64,000 bases of DNA, taken from assembly GCF_000020985.1 (NCBI RefSeq), contig NC_011296.1, positions 1,478,001-1,542,000 of the forward strand, given 5' to 3'. The notes below the pieces were generated by a model that was not told the DNA's origin, did no database searches, and saw nothing but the letters and a program-made list of their open reading frames with translations. Each line of letters starts with the position of its first letter. Positions within the stretch are counted from its first letter, which is position 1. This document shows positions 56,599 to 64,000 of this stretch, piece by piece. Made by a program: the position numbers and the translations under genes. This DNA is from Thermodesulfovibrio yellowstonii DSM 11347 (lineage in GTDB: Bacteria; Nitrospirota; Thermodesulfovibrionia; Thermodesulfovibrionales; Thermodesulfovibrionaceae).

Positions 56599-58686
56599 AT
56601 GATTGATTTTATTTTTAATCCATCCTCCATTGCTGTAGTTGGCGCTTCACAAGAAGAAAAAAAAGTGGGCAATGCTGTCCTTAAAAATCTTATTAATGGT
56701 TATACAGGCAAAATATATCCTGTAAATCCTGGAAGAACTGAAATACTTTCTCTACCCTGCTACCCTTCTGTATCAGCAATCCCTGACAGAGTAGACCTCG
56801 CTATAATAGTAATTCCAGCTAAAGCTGTTGCAGACTCTTTAAAAGATTGTGCAAAAGCAGGAGTAAAAGGTGTTGTTGTTATTACAGCAGGTTTCAAAGA
56901 AGTCGGTGGAGACGGAGTTGCAAGAGAAAAAGAAATTGTAGAGATTGTAAGAAGTGCAGGAATAAAAATGGTTGGACCAAACTGTCTTGGTGTTATGAAT
57001 ACAAAAAACAAGATGAATGCTTCTTTTGCTGCTGAGTTACCTCCTGAAGGGAGAGTTGCTTTCTTTTCTCAATCAGGAGCTTTAGGTGTTGCAATCATAG
57101 ACTGGGCAATAGAGAACAACTTTGGTTTTTCAAAATTTGTAAGCTTCGGAAATAAAGCTGACTTAAATGAAACAGATTTCCTTGAATACTTTGCAAAAGA
57201 CCCAGACACTGATGTAATTCTGGGATATATTGAAGATGTTATAGATGGCAAAAGATTTATTGAAATAGCTAAAGAAGTTACAAAAATAAAACCTGTAATA
57301 TTAATCAAATCTGGTGCAACAGAAGCAGGTGCAAGAGCTGCCTCTTCACATACAGGCGCGCTTGCAGGGTCTGATAGAGCTTTTACAGAAGCTTTTAGAA
57401 AAACAGGAATAATCAGAACTTCAGGTATTCAAGAACTATTTGATACAGCAGAAATGTTTATTTCAAGAAAAACCCCAAAGGGCAGAAAACTTCTCATTAT
57501 TACAAATGCTGGTGGTCCTGGAATTATTGCAGCGGATACAGCAGATAGACTCGGGATAAAACTTGATCCAATGACCAGAACATCAATAGATACAATAGCT
57601 GAAAAACTTCCTTCAACTGCTTCTCTTTATAATCCTGTTGATATAATTGGAGATGCTACCTCAGAAAGATATAAAATTGTTCTTGATCAAGCTATAAAAG
57701 ATAATTCTGTAGAAGGAATCTGTGTAATTCTTACTCCTCAGGCAGTAACAGATGTTGATAATATTGCAGATGTTGTAATTTCTTCAGCAAATAATACAGA
57801 TAAACCCGTTTTTGCAACCTTTATTGGTGGTCAGAGAGTAAGAAATGCGATAAACAAACTTAAAGGGTTTAGAATTCCATGTTTTACTGACCCTTCTATT
57901 GCAATTCATGCCTATAGAAAACTTGTTGATTTTGTCCAACTTAAAAGCAAAGAAATATCTGACGAACTTCAGATAAAAATACCTGAACAAAATATTGAAG
58001 AAGTGAAAAAGATTATTCAAAGTTTGCAATCCCAGGGAGTTTCTGAAATTGGTGGAGAAGAGGCAATGCAAATACTCTCTCTTTATGGTTTTTCTTTCCC
58101 AGAAAGAGCATTGGCAAAAACACCAATGGAAGCTGTGGCAATTGCAGAAAGAATTGGCTATCCAGTAGTCATGAAGGTTTCATCACCTCATATTCTTCAT
58201 AAAACAGATGTTGGTGGAGTTAAGCTTAATCTTAACAACGATAAAGCTGTTTACAATGCTTTTGTAGAAATAACAACAAATGTCAAAAGAGTTATGCCAG
58301 ATGCATACATAGAAGGTATAATGATTTATGAAATGGTTACAGGTGGCAAAGAAGTTATTTTTGGAGTAAGTTATGATAGAACATTTGGACACATGATTAT
58401 GTTTGGACTTGGAGGAATTTATGTGGAAGTTCTGAAAGATGTTTCTTTCAGAATAGTTCCTGTATCAGAACAGGAAGCACTTGAAATGATAACTGAAATT
58501 AAAGGTAGCAAAATACTTGATGGAGTAAGAGGTGAAAAACCTTACGATAAAACTGATATAGCTAACTGTATAAGAAAACTTTCCAAGTTGGTTATGGATT
58601 TCCCTATAATTAAAGAGATTGATATTAATCCTTATATGGTATTCAATAATGGTGGGATAGGACTTGATGCAAGAATAATAATTTAG
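56599..58686 (+). CDS. acyl-CoA synthetase, ADP-forming (fused alpha and beta)
   Basis: 695 residues from ATG 56599, which gives MIDFIFNPSSIAVVGASQ, the usual start; a GTG five codons earlier is less likely. CoA-binding domain (about 8-130), ligase-CoA domains (about 140-455) with the phospho-His in SHTGALAG (about 254), and a C-terminal ATP-grasp (about 475-695; VMKVSSPHILHKTDVGGVKLNL). It converts acetyl- or acyl-CoA plus ADP and phosphate to acid plus ATP, a substrate-level energy step in anaerobes. No Shine-Dalgarno site; TAGATT lies at the leaderless position. Confidence 0.94.
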   Translation: MIDFIFNPSSIAVVGASQEEKKVGNAVLKNLINGYTGKIYPVNPGRTEILSLPCYPSVSAIPDRVDLAIIVIPAKAVADSLKDCAKAGVKGVVVITAGFKEVGGDGVAREKEIVEIVRSAGIKMVGPNCLGVMNTKNKMNASFAAELPPEGRVAFFSQSGALGVAIIDWAIENNFGFSKFVSFGNKADLNETDFLEYFAKDPDTDVILGYIEDVIDGKRFIEIAKEVTKIKPVILIKSGATEAGARAASSHTGALAGSDRAFTEAFRKTGIIRTSGIQELFDTAEMFISRKTPKGRKLLIITNAGGPGIIAADTADRLGIKLDPMTRTSIDTIAEKLPSTASLYNPVDIIGDATSERYKIVLDQAIKDNSVEGICVILTPQAVTDVDNIADVVISSANNTDKPVFATFIGGQRVRNAINKLKGFRIPCFTDPSIAIHAYRKLVDFVQLKSKEISDELQIKIPEQNIEEVKKIIQSLQSQGVSEIGGEEAMQILSLYGFSFPERALAKTPMEAVAIAERIGYPVVMKVSSPHILHKTDVGGVKLNLNNDKAVYNAFVEITTNVKRVMPDAYIEGIMIYEMVTGGKEVIFGVSYDRTFGHMIMFGLGGIYVEVLKDVSFRIVPVSEQEALEMITEIKGSKILDGVRGEKPYDKTDIANCIRKLSKLVMDFPIIKEIDINPYMVFNNGGIGLDARIII

Positions 58687-58709
58687 TAGCAAAAACAGGG
58701 AGGACAAAC

Positions 58710-59765
58710 ATGATACCCATTTTTATAATATCAAATCGAGCCTTTACAGGAAAAAACTTTTTTGCTTTAGGACTATCTCTCACTCTTCAAGAACGAGGTT
58801 ATAAAACAGGTTATATAAGACCACTCGGAAGAATTCCTTTAAAAAAAGGTGAAGAAATATTTGATGAAGAAGCTGTTTTTATAAAGGAGTTATTAGGACT
58901 TGAAGAACCATTAAGTGTAATATCTCCTTTCGTTTTTACTTATGAAACACAGTATAAACTTCTTGAAGGCACTGATTTAAAAATAAAAGAAAAAGTTATT
59001 AACTCCTTTTCACAGCAAAGTAATAAAGATTTTGTAATAGTTGTCGGACCTAACAACATATTTGAAGGATTTACACTTGGAATTGATGTTATAAGCTTAC
59101 TACAGGAGACAAATGGAAAGGTTATAGCTATTCAACACTGGGATAGCGAACTTGCAATGGATGACATATTCGGTATAAGACAGTTAAGCAGTGAAAAATT
59201 TATAGGTGCAGTTATAAATAAAGTTCCTCCTGAACAGTTTCATTATGTAAAAGAAAAGGTAGTTCCATTTATTGAAGGAAGGGGAATAAAAGTCTTGGGA
59301 GTTTTCAAAAAAGATAAATTTCTGGAAGCTGTTACAGTAAGAAGGCTTATGGAAGCAGTAAATGGTGGGCTTGTCTGCTGTGAAGACAAACTTGATGAAT
59401 TTGTTGATAATCTATCCATCGGAGCAATGGATCCTGAAACAGCACTTTCCTATTTCTTAAGAATTCCGAACAAAGCGGTTATAACAGGCATTCACAGAAC
59501 AGATATCCAGATAGTTGCAATGGAAACTTCCACAAAGTGTTTAATACTTACTGGCGGAATGCATGTTAATGAAACTGTAACAGGAATTGCTAAAGCAAAA
59601 GGTATTCCAATTATTGTTACTGGTATGGATACATTTACAGCAGTTGATAAAATGGAAAAACTTATGGGCAAGGCTGTCATAAGAGAAAAGGATAAAGCAT
59701 TAAAAGCAAAAGAAGTTGTTAGCACTGCATTTGATATAGAAGAGTTTCTGAGAAGAACTAAATGA
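58710..59765 (+). CDS. BioD-like P-loop plus DRTGG domain protein
   Basis: 351 residues. The N-terminal half is a dethiobiotin-synthetase-like AAA_26 fold (IFIISNRAFTGKNFFALGLSLTLQERGYKTGYIRPLG), with the P-loop altered to NRAFTGKN. The C-terminal part is a DRTGG domain (about 215-325; LSIGAMDPETALSYF, AVITGIHRTDIQIVAME). The arrangement is that of the N-terminal part of some phosphotransacetylases, and it follows the acyl-CoA synthetase gene by 23 bases with GGGAGG, so a regulatory or acetyl-CoA-linked role is guessed. Function unproven. Confidence 0.82.
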   Translation: MIPIFIISNRAFTGKNFFALGLSLTLQERGYKTGYIRPLGRIPLKKGEEIFDEEAVFIKELLGLEEPLSVISPFVFTYETQYKLLEGTDLKIKEKVINSFSQQSNKDFVIVVGPNNIFEGFTLGIDVISLLQETNGKVIAIQHWDSELAMDDIFGIRQLSSEKFIGAVINKVPPEQFHYVKEKVVPFIEGRGIKVLGVFKKDKFLEAVTVRRLMEAVNGGLVCCEDKLDEFVDNLSIGAMDPETALSYFLRIPNKAVITGIHRTDIQIVAMETSTKCLILTGGMHVNETVTGIAKAKGIPIIVTGMDTFTAVDKMEKLMGKAVIREKDKALKAKEVVSTAFDIEEFLRRTK

Positions 59766-60637
59766 ATGAAATAGAACAAACACTTCTTGAAAAGGCAAAT
59801 ATCCTTGTTGAAGCACTTCCGTATATAAGAAAATTCTATGGAAAAACCTTTGTAATAAAGTATGGAGGCGCCGCTCAAAAAGACCCTTCTCTTAAAGATG
59901 CCTTCGCTCAGGATATTGTTTTGCTCAATTTTATAGGCATAAAACCTATTGTTGTACATGGAGGAGGACCAAAAATTACAGAATTTATGAAAAAACTTGA
60001 TAAAGAGCCTCAGTTTATTCATGGGCACAGGGTAACTGATAAAGAAACAATGGAGATTGTTGAGATGGTTCTTGGTGGAGTAATAAACAAAGAAATTGTT
60101 CAACTTATTAATTCTCATGGTGGAAAAGCTGTTGGACTTACAGGAAAAGATGGAAATCTCCTGAAAACAAAAAAGAAATATTTAAAAATCAATAATGAAG
60201 AAACAGATATCGGATTTGTTGGTGAAATAGAAGAAGTCTGTGTAGATGTGTTGGAGAGTTTGCAGGATAAAGGCTTTATTCCTGTTGTTGCACCCATAGG
60301 ATTTGACAAAAAAGGTCAAAGTTATAACATAAATGCTGATACAGTAGCCTCTGCAATTGCTGTAGCAGTAAAAGCTGAAAAACTTATACTTCTTACTGAT
60401 GTTAAAGGAATAACCGATGAAAACAACAATCATATTCCTACTCTTAAAAATGAGGAAGCTTTAAAATTGATAGAACAACAAATTATTAGCGGAGGGATGA
60501 TTCCGAAGGTTTATGCCTGCCTTAATGCACTTAAAGGAGAGGTCAGAAAAACTCACATAATAGATGGAAGGATTCCTCATAGTTTACTTCTTGAAATTTT
60601 CACTCAAAAAGGTATTGGCACTGAACTAATTTTCTAA
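59762..60637 (+). CDS. argB: acetylglutamate kinase
   Basis: 291 residues. It phosphorylates N-acetylglutamate, step two of arginine synthesis. FVIKYGGAAQKD (about 30-41), VVHGGGPKI (about 64-72), GHRVTDKETMEIVEMVLGG and GGMIPKVYACLNAL are family motifs. It overlaps the DRTGG gene by 4 bases (ATGA). A homologue step, argC, lies at 35.6 kb, so the pathway genes are dispersed. Confidence 0.97.
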   Translation: MNEIEQTLLEKANILVEALPYIRKFYGKTFVIKYGGAAQKDPSLKDAFAQDIVLLNFIGIKPIVVHGGGPKITEFMKKLDKEPQFIHGHRVTDKETMEIVEMVLGGVINKEIVQLINSHGGKAVGLTGKDGNLLKTKKKYLKINNEETDIGFVGEIEEVCVDVLESLQDKGFIPVVAPIGFDKKGQSYNINADTVASAIAVAVKAEKLILLTDVKGITDENNNHIPTLKNEEALKLIEQQIISGGMIPKVYACLNALKGEVRKTHIIDGRIPHSLLLEIFTQKGIGTELIF

Positions 60638-61347
60638 TGAGTCAAATAAGACTTTGTGTTCAACACTGTGAATTTTTTCCAGGGAAAATTTTAGAACTTT
60701 CAAATGAAGACAGAAAATATCTTTTCAATGTTTTAAGATGCCATCCAGGAGATACTCTCTCAATTTTTAATGGTAAAGGAAAAAGCTTTCATGCAAAAAT
60801 AATTGACTTAAAAACTATAGAGATTCTTCAGGAAGAAGAACTTCATACAGAAGATGTATTTTCAATAACTTTATGTCAAGCTCTACTTAAAGGTGAAAAA
60901 ATGGATATGATTATACAAAAAGCAACAGAGCTTGGTGTAAAAAAAATTATCCCATTTGTTAGTGACAGATGTATTGTAAGACATACTCGTAAAATTGGAA
61001 GATGGGAAAAGATTGCTAAAGAAGCTTCAGAACAATCACATAGAAGCATCGTTCCTGAGATAAGCAATGTGATTAATTTCTCTGAATTGATTAAAAACAT
61101 AGACAATGGAATTCTTTTCTGGGAAAAGGCTACATCACCTTTAATTCAAACAATATCTGAAGTAAATCATGATAAAAACATATTTTTATTGATAGGACCC
61201 GAAGGAGGATTCAGTCAGGAAGAAGTAAGCCAAGCAGAGAAAATGAATATAAAAACAGCTTCCTTAGGCAAAAGAATTTTAAAAGCTGAAACAGCTTCTA
61301 TAGTCTCAGTTGCATTAGTGAGTTTTTTGCTTCAATGGAAATTGTAA
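60637..61347 (+). CDS. rsmE: 16S rRNA (uracil1498-N3)-methyltransferase
   Basis: 236 residues. A SPOUT-fold methyltransferase with N-terminal PUA-like domain (NEDRKYLFNVLRCHPGDTLSIFNGKG) and the knot with KMDMIIQKATELGV, SEQSHRSIVPEI, LLIGPEGGFSQEE and LGKRILKAETASIVSVAL. It starts at the argB stop (TAATG overlap). Confidence 0.96.
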   Translation: MSQIRLCVQHCEFFPGKILELSNEDRKYLFNVLRCHPGDTLSIFNGKGKSFHAKIIDLKTIEILQEEELHTEDVFSITLCQALLKGEKMDMIIQKATELGVKKIIPFVSDRCIVRHTRKIGRWEKIAKEASEQSHRSIVPEISNVINFSELIKNIDNGILFWEKATSPLIQTISEVNHDKNIFLLIGPEGGFSQEEVSQAEKMNIKTASLGKRILKAETASIVSVALVSFLLQWKL

Positions 61348-61350
61348 TTT

Positions 61351-61377
61351 TTGAAATTCAATAAATTATGATATAAT
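61351..61377 (+). promoter_or_regulatory. promoter of rsfS, leaderless arrangement
   Basis: TTGAAA (61351-61356) and TATAAT (61372-61377) are 15 bases apart, a short spacing. The -10 ends 7 bases before the ATG at 61385 and there is no ribosome binding site. Confidence 0.5.
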
Positions 61378-61384
61378 TAAAACA

Positions 61385-61762
61385 ATGGATTCAAAAGAAA
61401 AGGCTTTAAAAACAGCAGAATTCCTTCATGACAAAAAAGCGCAGGATATAAAAATTCTTGAGCTGAAAGAGCTTACCATAATAACTGATTACTTTGTAAT
61501 CTGTTCTGCTGAAAGCACAACCCAAGTGAAAGCACTGGCAGAATATTTACAAGAAACAATGCAACAGGAAGGGTATAAGCTTTACGGAATAGAAGGTTTT
61601 TCACATGCTCACTGGGTTTTAATGGATTATGGTGATGTGATTGTTCATATATTTCTTGAAGAAACAAGACGTTACTATGACCTTGAAAGATTATGGCTTG
61701 ATGCACCAAGAATTCAAATTGAAAAGATTACCTCAGATAAAAGCCGTGCAGTGTATAGATAA
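61385..61762 (+). CDS. rsfS: ribosomal silencing factor RsfS
   Basis: 125 residues. It binds L14 and stops subunit joining under starvation. Motifs: KKAQDIKILELKELTIITDYFVICSAESTTQVKALAEYL and GFSHAHWVLMDYGDVIVHIFLEETRRYYDLERLW. Its end overlaps the tonB-like gene on the other strand by 35 bases. Confidence 0.96.
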   Translation: MDSKEKALKTAEFLHDKKAQDIKILELKELTIITDYFVICSAESTTQVKALAEYLQETMQQEGYKLYGIEGFSHAHWVLMDYGDVIVHIFLEETRRYYDLERLWLDAPRIQIEKITSDKSRAVYR

Positions 61763-62477
61763 AATGTCCTGTTATTGTAAGAGTATTTTTCTGCCAGTCA
61801 TCAGGTAATGGCCAGAATGGTTCAGCATCTTTCAGTGCTTTAATTGCTGCATCATCAAGCATTCTATAGCCGGATGTTCTCAAAAGTTCTACAGAAACGA
61901 GTTTGCCTTTTTTATCAATTGTAAATCTCAAATAAAGGTCACCATATATACCTCTCTGAGCAGCCTGAGGAGGATACTGCCAGACTCTTTCTATTTTCTC
62001 CTTAAGTCTTTCAAGGTATCCCCAATCATTGAATTCTTTTGCAGAAAAACTTAAACCGCGTGATGTTTCTAACTCTTGCTTCTCCTTTGATTTTCTTGAA
62101 AGTCGGGCAATTACATCTTTATCAAAAATATTAGGAGACTGCTTAGGAGTTAATTCTGTAAAATGTTTCTCTGTTTTTAAATTCCCTGTGGAAGCAGTTT
62201 CTTTCTGTTTATCTTCTTTCTGCCCTTGATTTCCTTTTGGAATAGCACTTAAATATTTTGGTTGTTTTGATTCTCTTATAGGAGGAAGTTTTTCTAATGT
62301 CTTAGGTGGAAGAGCTTTTACAGAAGGTGGCATTTTAGGCATCTGCGGAGCTATAGGTACAATTATAATTGAAACAGGCTCTGAAGGTTGTTGAGACTTA
62401 AAATAATCCTGTAAAAGCAGCATAAAAATAAATAGTAAAATATGGAAAATACAAGAATAAATTAAAGCTTTTTTCAC
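61728..62477 (-). CDS. TonB-like energy transducer
   Basis: 249 residues. One N-terminal TM (about 5-22), a Pro/Lys-rich periplasmic linker (about 30-110) and a C-terminal TonB domain (about 165-245; VWQYPPQAAQRGIYGDLYLRFTIDKKGKLVSVELLRTSGYRMLDDAAIKALKDAEPF, in which YP and the SGY/LD motifs are typical). It would transmit proton-motive energy to an outer-membrane receptor. No ExbB/ExbD genes are nearby. Confidence 0.85.
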   Translation of the reverse strand: MKKALIYSCIFHILLFIFMLLLQDYFKSQQPSEPVSIIIVPIAPQMPKMPPSVKALPPKTLEKLPPIRESKQPKYLSAIPKGNQGQKEDKQKETASTGNLKTEKHFTELTPKQSPNIFDKDVIARLSRKSKEKQELETSRGLSFSAKEFNDWGYLERLKEKIERVWQYPPQAAQRGIYGDLYLRFTIDKKGKLVSVELLRTSGYRMLDDAAIKALKDAEPFWPLPDDWQKNTLTITGHFIYTLHGFYLR

Positions 62478-62481
62478 AATT

Positions 62482-63618
62482 TTATTTTATCTTAAATGTA
62501 GCGATTCTTGAAATAAGACTTCCAAAAGCTTTTAAATAAAGAGGAATAAGTTTACTACCATGTTCTTTCCTCAGCCATAAAGCCATCGCAAGTTCCTGAA
62601 TAGCAGGATTTCTGTGAATATTAAGCCAGTTGTCTATTCTTTCATCATTGCCAAACATGTAATCCTGAAATTTTTTCATTATGCTAAATTGCTTTAGAAA
62701 ATTTTCATCCCATAATTTTTTGTAAAGATTTAAATCTTTTTGCACTATTGCTTCAGAGGCAAATTGAGCAGATTTCATAGAATAATATATCCCTTCAAAT
62801 GAAATAGGCATCACCGTTCCAAGAGTATCACCACAAAAAATAACATTTTCTTTAAAAAAACTTCTTCTTCCCCATTTTGGTATTTTATAAGCTCTTAGCT
62901 TGAAAGAATTAATATTTAACTTACCTGCAAACCTTTTTTCAACAAAGTTATCAATAAGAGTTTTTAGTTTTTTAATATCTTCTGCTCCTGTTCCCACTGA
63001 AAAATAGTCTACACCGGGGAAAACCCATGAATAAAAAAATGAAGCATGAGAATTACCAAACCAGAATTCGCATGTATCTTTTGTATCTATAAAGTTTTCA
63101 AGGACATGTAGACTAACTGTCCAGTAGTATTCAGGTTTTGACCACCCTTTAATAGAGCATACTCTTGAGTTAACTCCATCAGCAGCAATGATATATTTAG
63201 AATAAATTTCCAGAACTTCACCAGTTTTTTTTCTAACTGTTAATTTACTATTTTCTATATTTATTAGTTCTGCCTCAATAATTTTTACTCCACTTTTCTC
63301 AGCTAACTTTCTCATAAATGAATCAAAGCTCTGGCGATTAAAAATCAGTATTTCTCCACCTTGTAGTGAAACCTCTATTGGTTCTGAAAAAGGAGGGAAT
63401 ATTTTCACCTTTGTTACTATGTTAAAAGGTATCTGATTTTGAAGTTTATTTAAAATATTAAATTCTTTCAGCCCCGCAGACGGAATCCCTCCTCCACAGG
63501 GCTTGTTAAATGTAAGGTCTTTTTCAATTAAAACTGTTTCTATTCCCTTTTCTGCAAGTAATCTTGCAGCAGTGCTACCAGCAGGTCCACCACCAACAAC
63601 TAAAACTTCACACTGCAT
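62482..63618 (-). CDS. geranylgeranyl-reductase family FAD-dependent oxidoreductase
   Basis: 378 residues. N-terminal FAD-binding Rossmann fold VLVVGGGPAGSTAARLLAEKGIETVLIEKD (about 5-34), CGGGIP at about 41-46 (the GGR-type CGGG motif), YIIAADGVNSRV, and FCGDTLGTVMPISFEGIYYSMKSA (second FAD motif). Members saturate prenyl chains of quinones or lipids. Alternatively a related flavin hydroxylase. 4 bases upstream of the tonB-like gene and just downstream of a UspA gene, all on the minus strand. Confidence 0.88.
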   Translation of the reverse strand: MQCEVLVVGGGPAGSTAARLLAEKGIETVLIEKDLTFNKPCGGGIPSAGLKEFNILNKLQNQIPFNIVTKVKIFPPFSEPIEVSLQGGEILIFNRQSFDSFMRKLAEKSGVKIIEAELINIENSKLTVRKKTGEVLEIYSKYIIAADGVNSRVCSIKGWSKPEYYWTVSLHVLENFIDTKDTCEFWFGNSHASFFYSWVFPGVDYFSVGTGAEDIKKLKTLIDNFVEKRFAGKLNINSFKLRAYKIPKWGRRSFFKENVIFCGDTLGTVMPISFEGIYYSMKSAQFASEAIVQKDLNLYKKLWDENFLKQFSIMKKFQDYMFGNDERIDNWLNIHRNPAIQELAMALWLRKEHGSKLIPLYLKAFGSLISRIATFKIK

Positions 63619-63623
63619 TCTTA

Positions 63624-64000
63624 CTATTTTTTAGTTACAACAAGAACAGGACAAGGAGCATTTCTTATAACTCTTTGTGTTGTACTTCCAACAAAAAATC
63701 TTTCTACTCCACTTCTTGGAAGTGTTCCAATAATAATCAAATCAATACTATTTTCTTTAGCAAACTTTATAATTTCCTCATAAGGAATTCCTCTTAAAAC
63801 AGCTGTTTCAACATTTTTGAAATCTTCACGAATATCAATACCAAAAGAATCAAGATTTCTTTTGGCATGAGATTCTAAGTCCTTATAAAGTTCGGTTATT
63901 GACGGATGAGGAATATGAAGATTTGATGCTTTTTCAATATCATAGATAACATGAAGAAGATATAATTTTGCATTAAACATTTTCGCAAAATCTACAGCAT
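63624..64000 (-). CDS. universal stress protein, 5' end beyond the window
   Basis: The UspA domain ends SIDLIIIGTLPRSGVERFFVGSTTQRVIRNAPCPVLVV, with the G-x2-G-x9-GS ATP-site pattern partly kept. Upstream of the first visible ATG the frame continues to the right edge (AVDFAK before MFNAKLYLLHV, the typical UspA context), so the true start lies outside. About 125 residues are visible; the N-terminal ILVPTDFS-type strand is missing from the window. Confidence 0.9.
   Translation of the reverse strand, partial: AVDFAKMFNAKLYLLHVIYDIEKASNLHIPHPSITELYKDLESHAKRNLDSFGIDIREDFKNVETAVLRGIPYEEIIKFAKENSIDLIIIGTLPRSGVERFFVGSTTQRVIRNAPCPVLVVTKK

Overview
The window looks like a chromosomal segment of an AT-rich, anaerobic, probably thermophilic bacterium with a Gram-negative envelope. 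Envelope evidence is an RND efflux tripartite set, a TonB-like protein, lipoproteins and a heptosyltransferase-type enzyme. The gene set (lactate permease, CstA-type pyruvate/peptide transporter with a LytS/LytTR two-component pair, ferredoxin-fused EtfA, ADP-forming acyl-CoA synthetase, class II B12-dependent ribonucleotide reductase, rubredoxin and a ferritin-like protein, a bacterial NrpR-like regulator) would suit a Thermodesulfovibrio-like member of Nitrospirota. That assignment is inference from gene content and composition; no search was run.

Layout. 1-3.1 kb: end of pyrH, frr, a DksA/TraR zinc-finger protein, truA and a DUF763 protein. 3.1-7.1 kb: two glycosyltransferases, a polysaccharide deacetylase and a repeat-containing nuclease-fold protein. 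7.1-10.7 kb: an NrpR-like regulator followed by a DHH-CBS-tRNA nucleotidyltransferase fusion. 10.87-12.26 kb: an IS110-family element. 12.3-18.8 kb: lactate permease, radA, a lipoprotein, rsmA, two ZraP-like periplasmic paralogues, an OB-fold-like protein and cheW. 18.8-27.4 kb: a TetR-controlled efflux operon (DUF169 protein, TetR, MFP, RND pump, outer-membrane factor, UspA tandem). 27.4-34 kb: a PIN toxin with a broken antitoxin, then a YbhGFSR-like ABC export cluster that holds an inverted MntA/HepT toxin-antitoxin cassette. 34-43.5 kb: housekeeping genes (tRNA-Ser, mnmA, argC, rpsI, rplM, etfBA, fabD, mdh, ndk). 43.5-48.2 kb: cstA with its LytTR/LytS pair. 48.2-53.3 kb: nrdJ with a drug-exporter-type ABC pair, yacG-dapB, ferritin-like protein and rubredoxin. 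53.4-64 kb: a class A PBP, panE, the acyl-CoA synthetase, a DRTGG protein, argB, rsmE, rsfS, a TonB-like protein, a geranylgeranyl-reductase-type flavoprotein and a partial UspA.

Two window-wide patterns stand out. (1) A family of GC-richer palindromic repeats, built on ATTCcTCG...CTCgGAATGAC or the CATTCTGAG/CTCAGAATG variant, is scattered through the window. Two copies form the core of about 220-bp MITE-like elements with GAGRCTGTTCAA terminal inverted repeats (18940-19160 and 45411-45634). Other copies lie in frame inside genes: they add peptide to a glycosyltransferase, form the linker of a dual ABC ATPase, supply the tail of the TetR regulator, and may supply the start codon of the outer-membrane factor. 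(2) Many operon-first genes have a TATAAT-like -10 box ending only 5-8 nt before the start codon and no Shine-Dalgarno sequence, which points to widespread leaderless transcription. Internal operon genes mostly carry good Shine-Dalgarno sequences.
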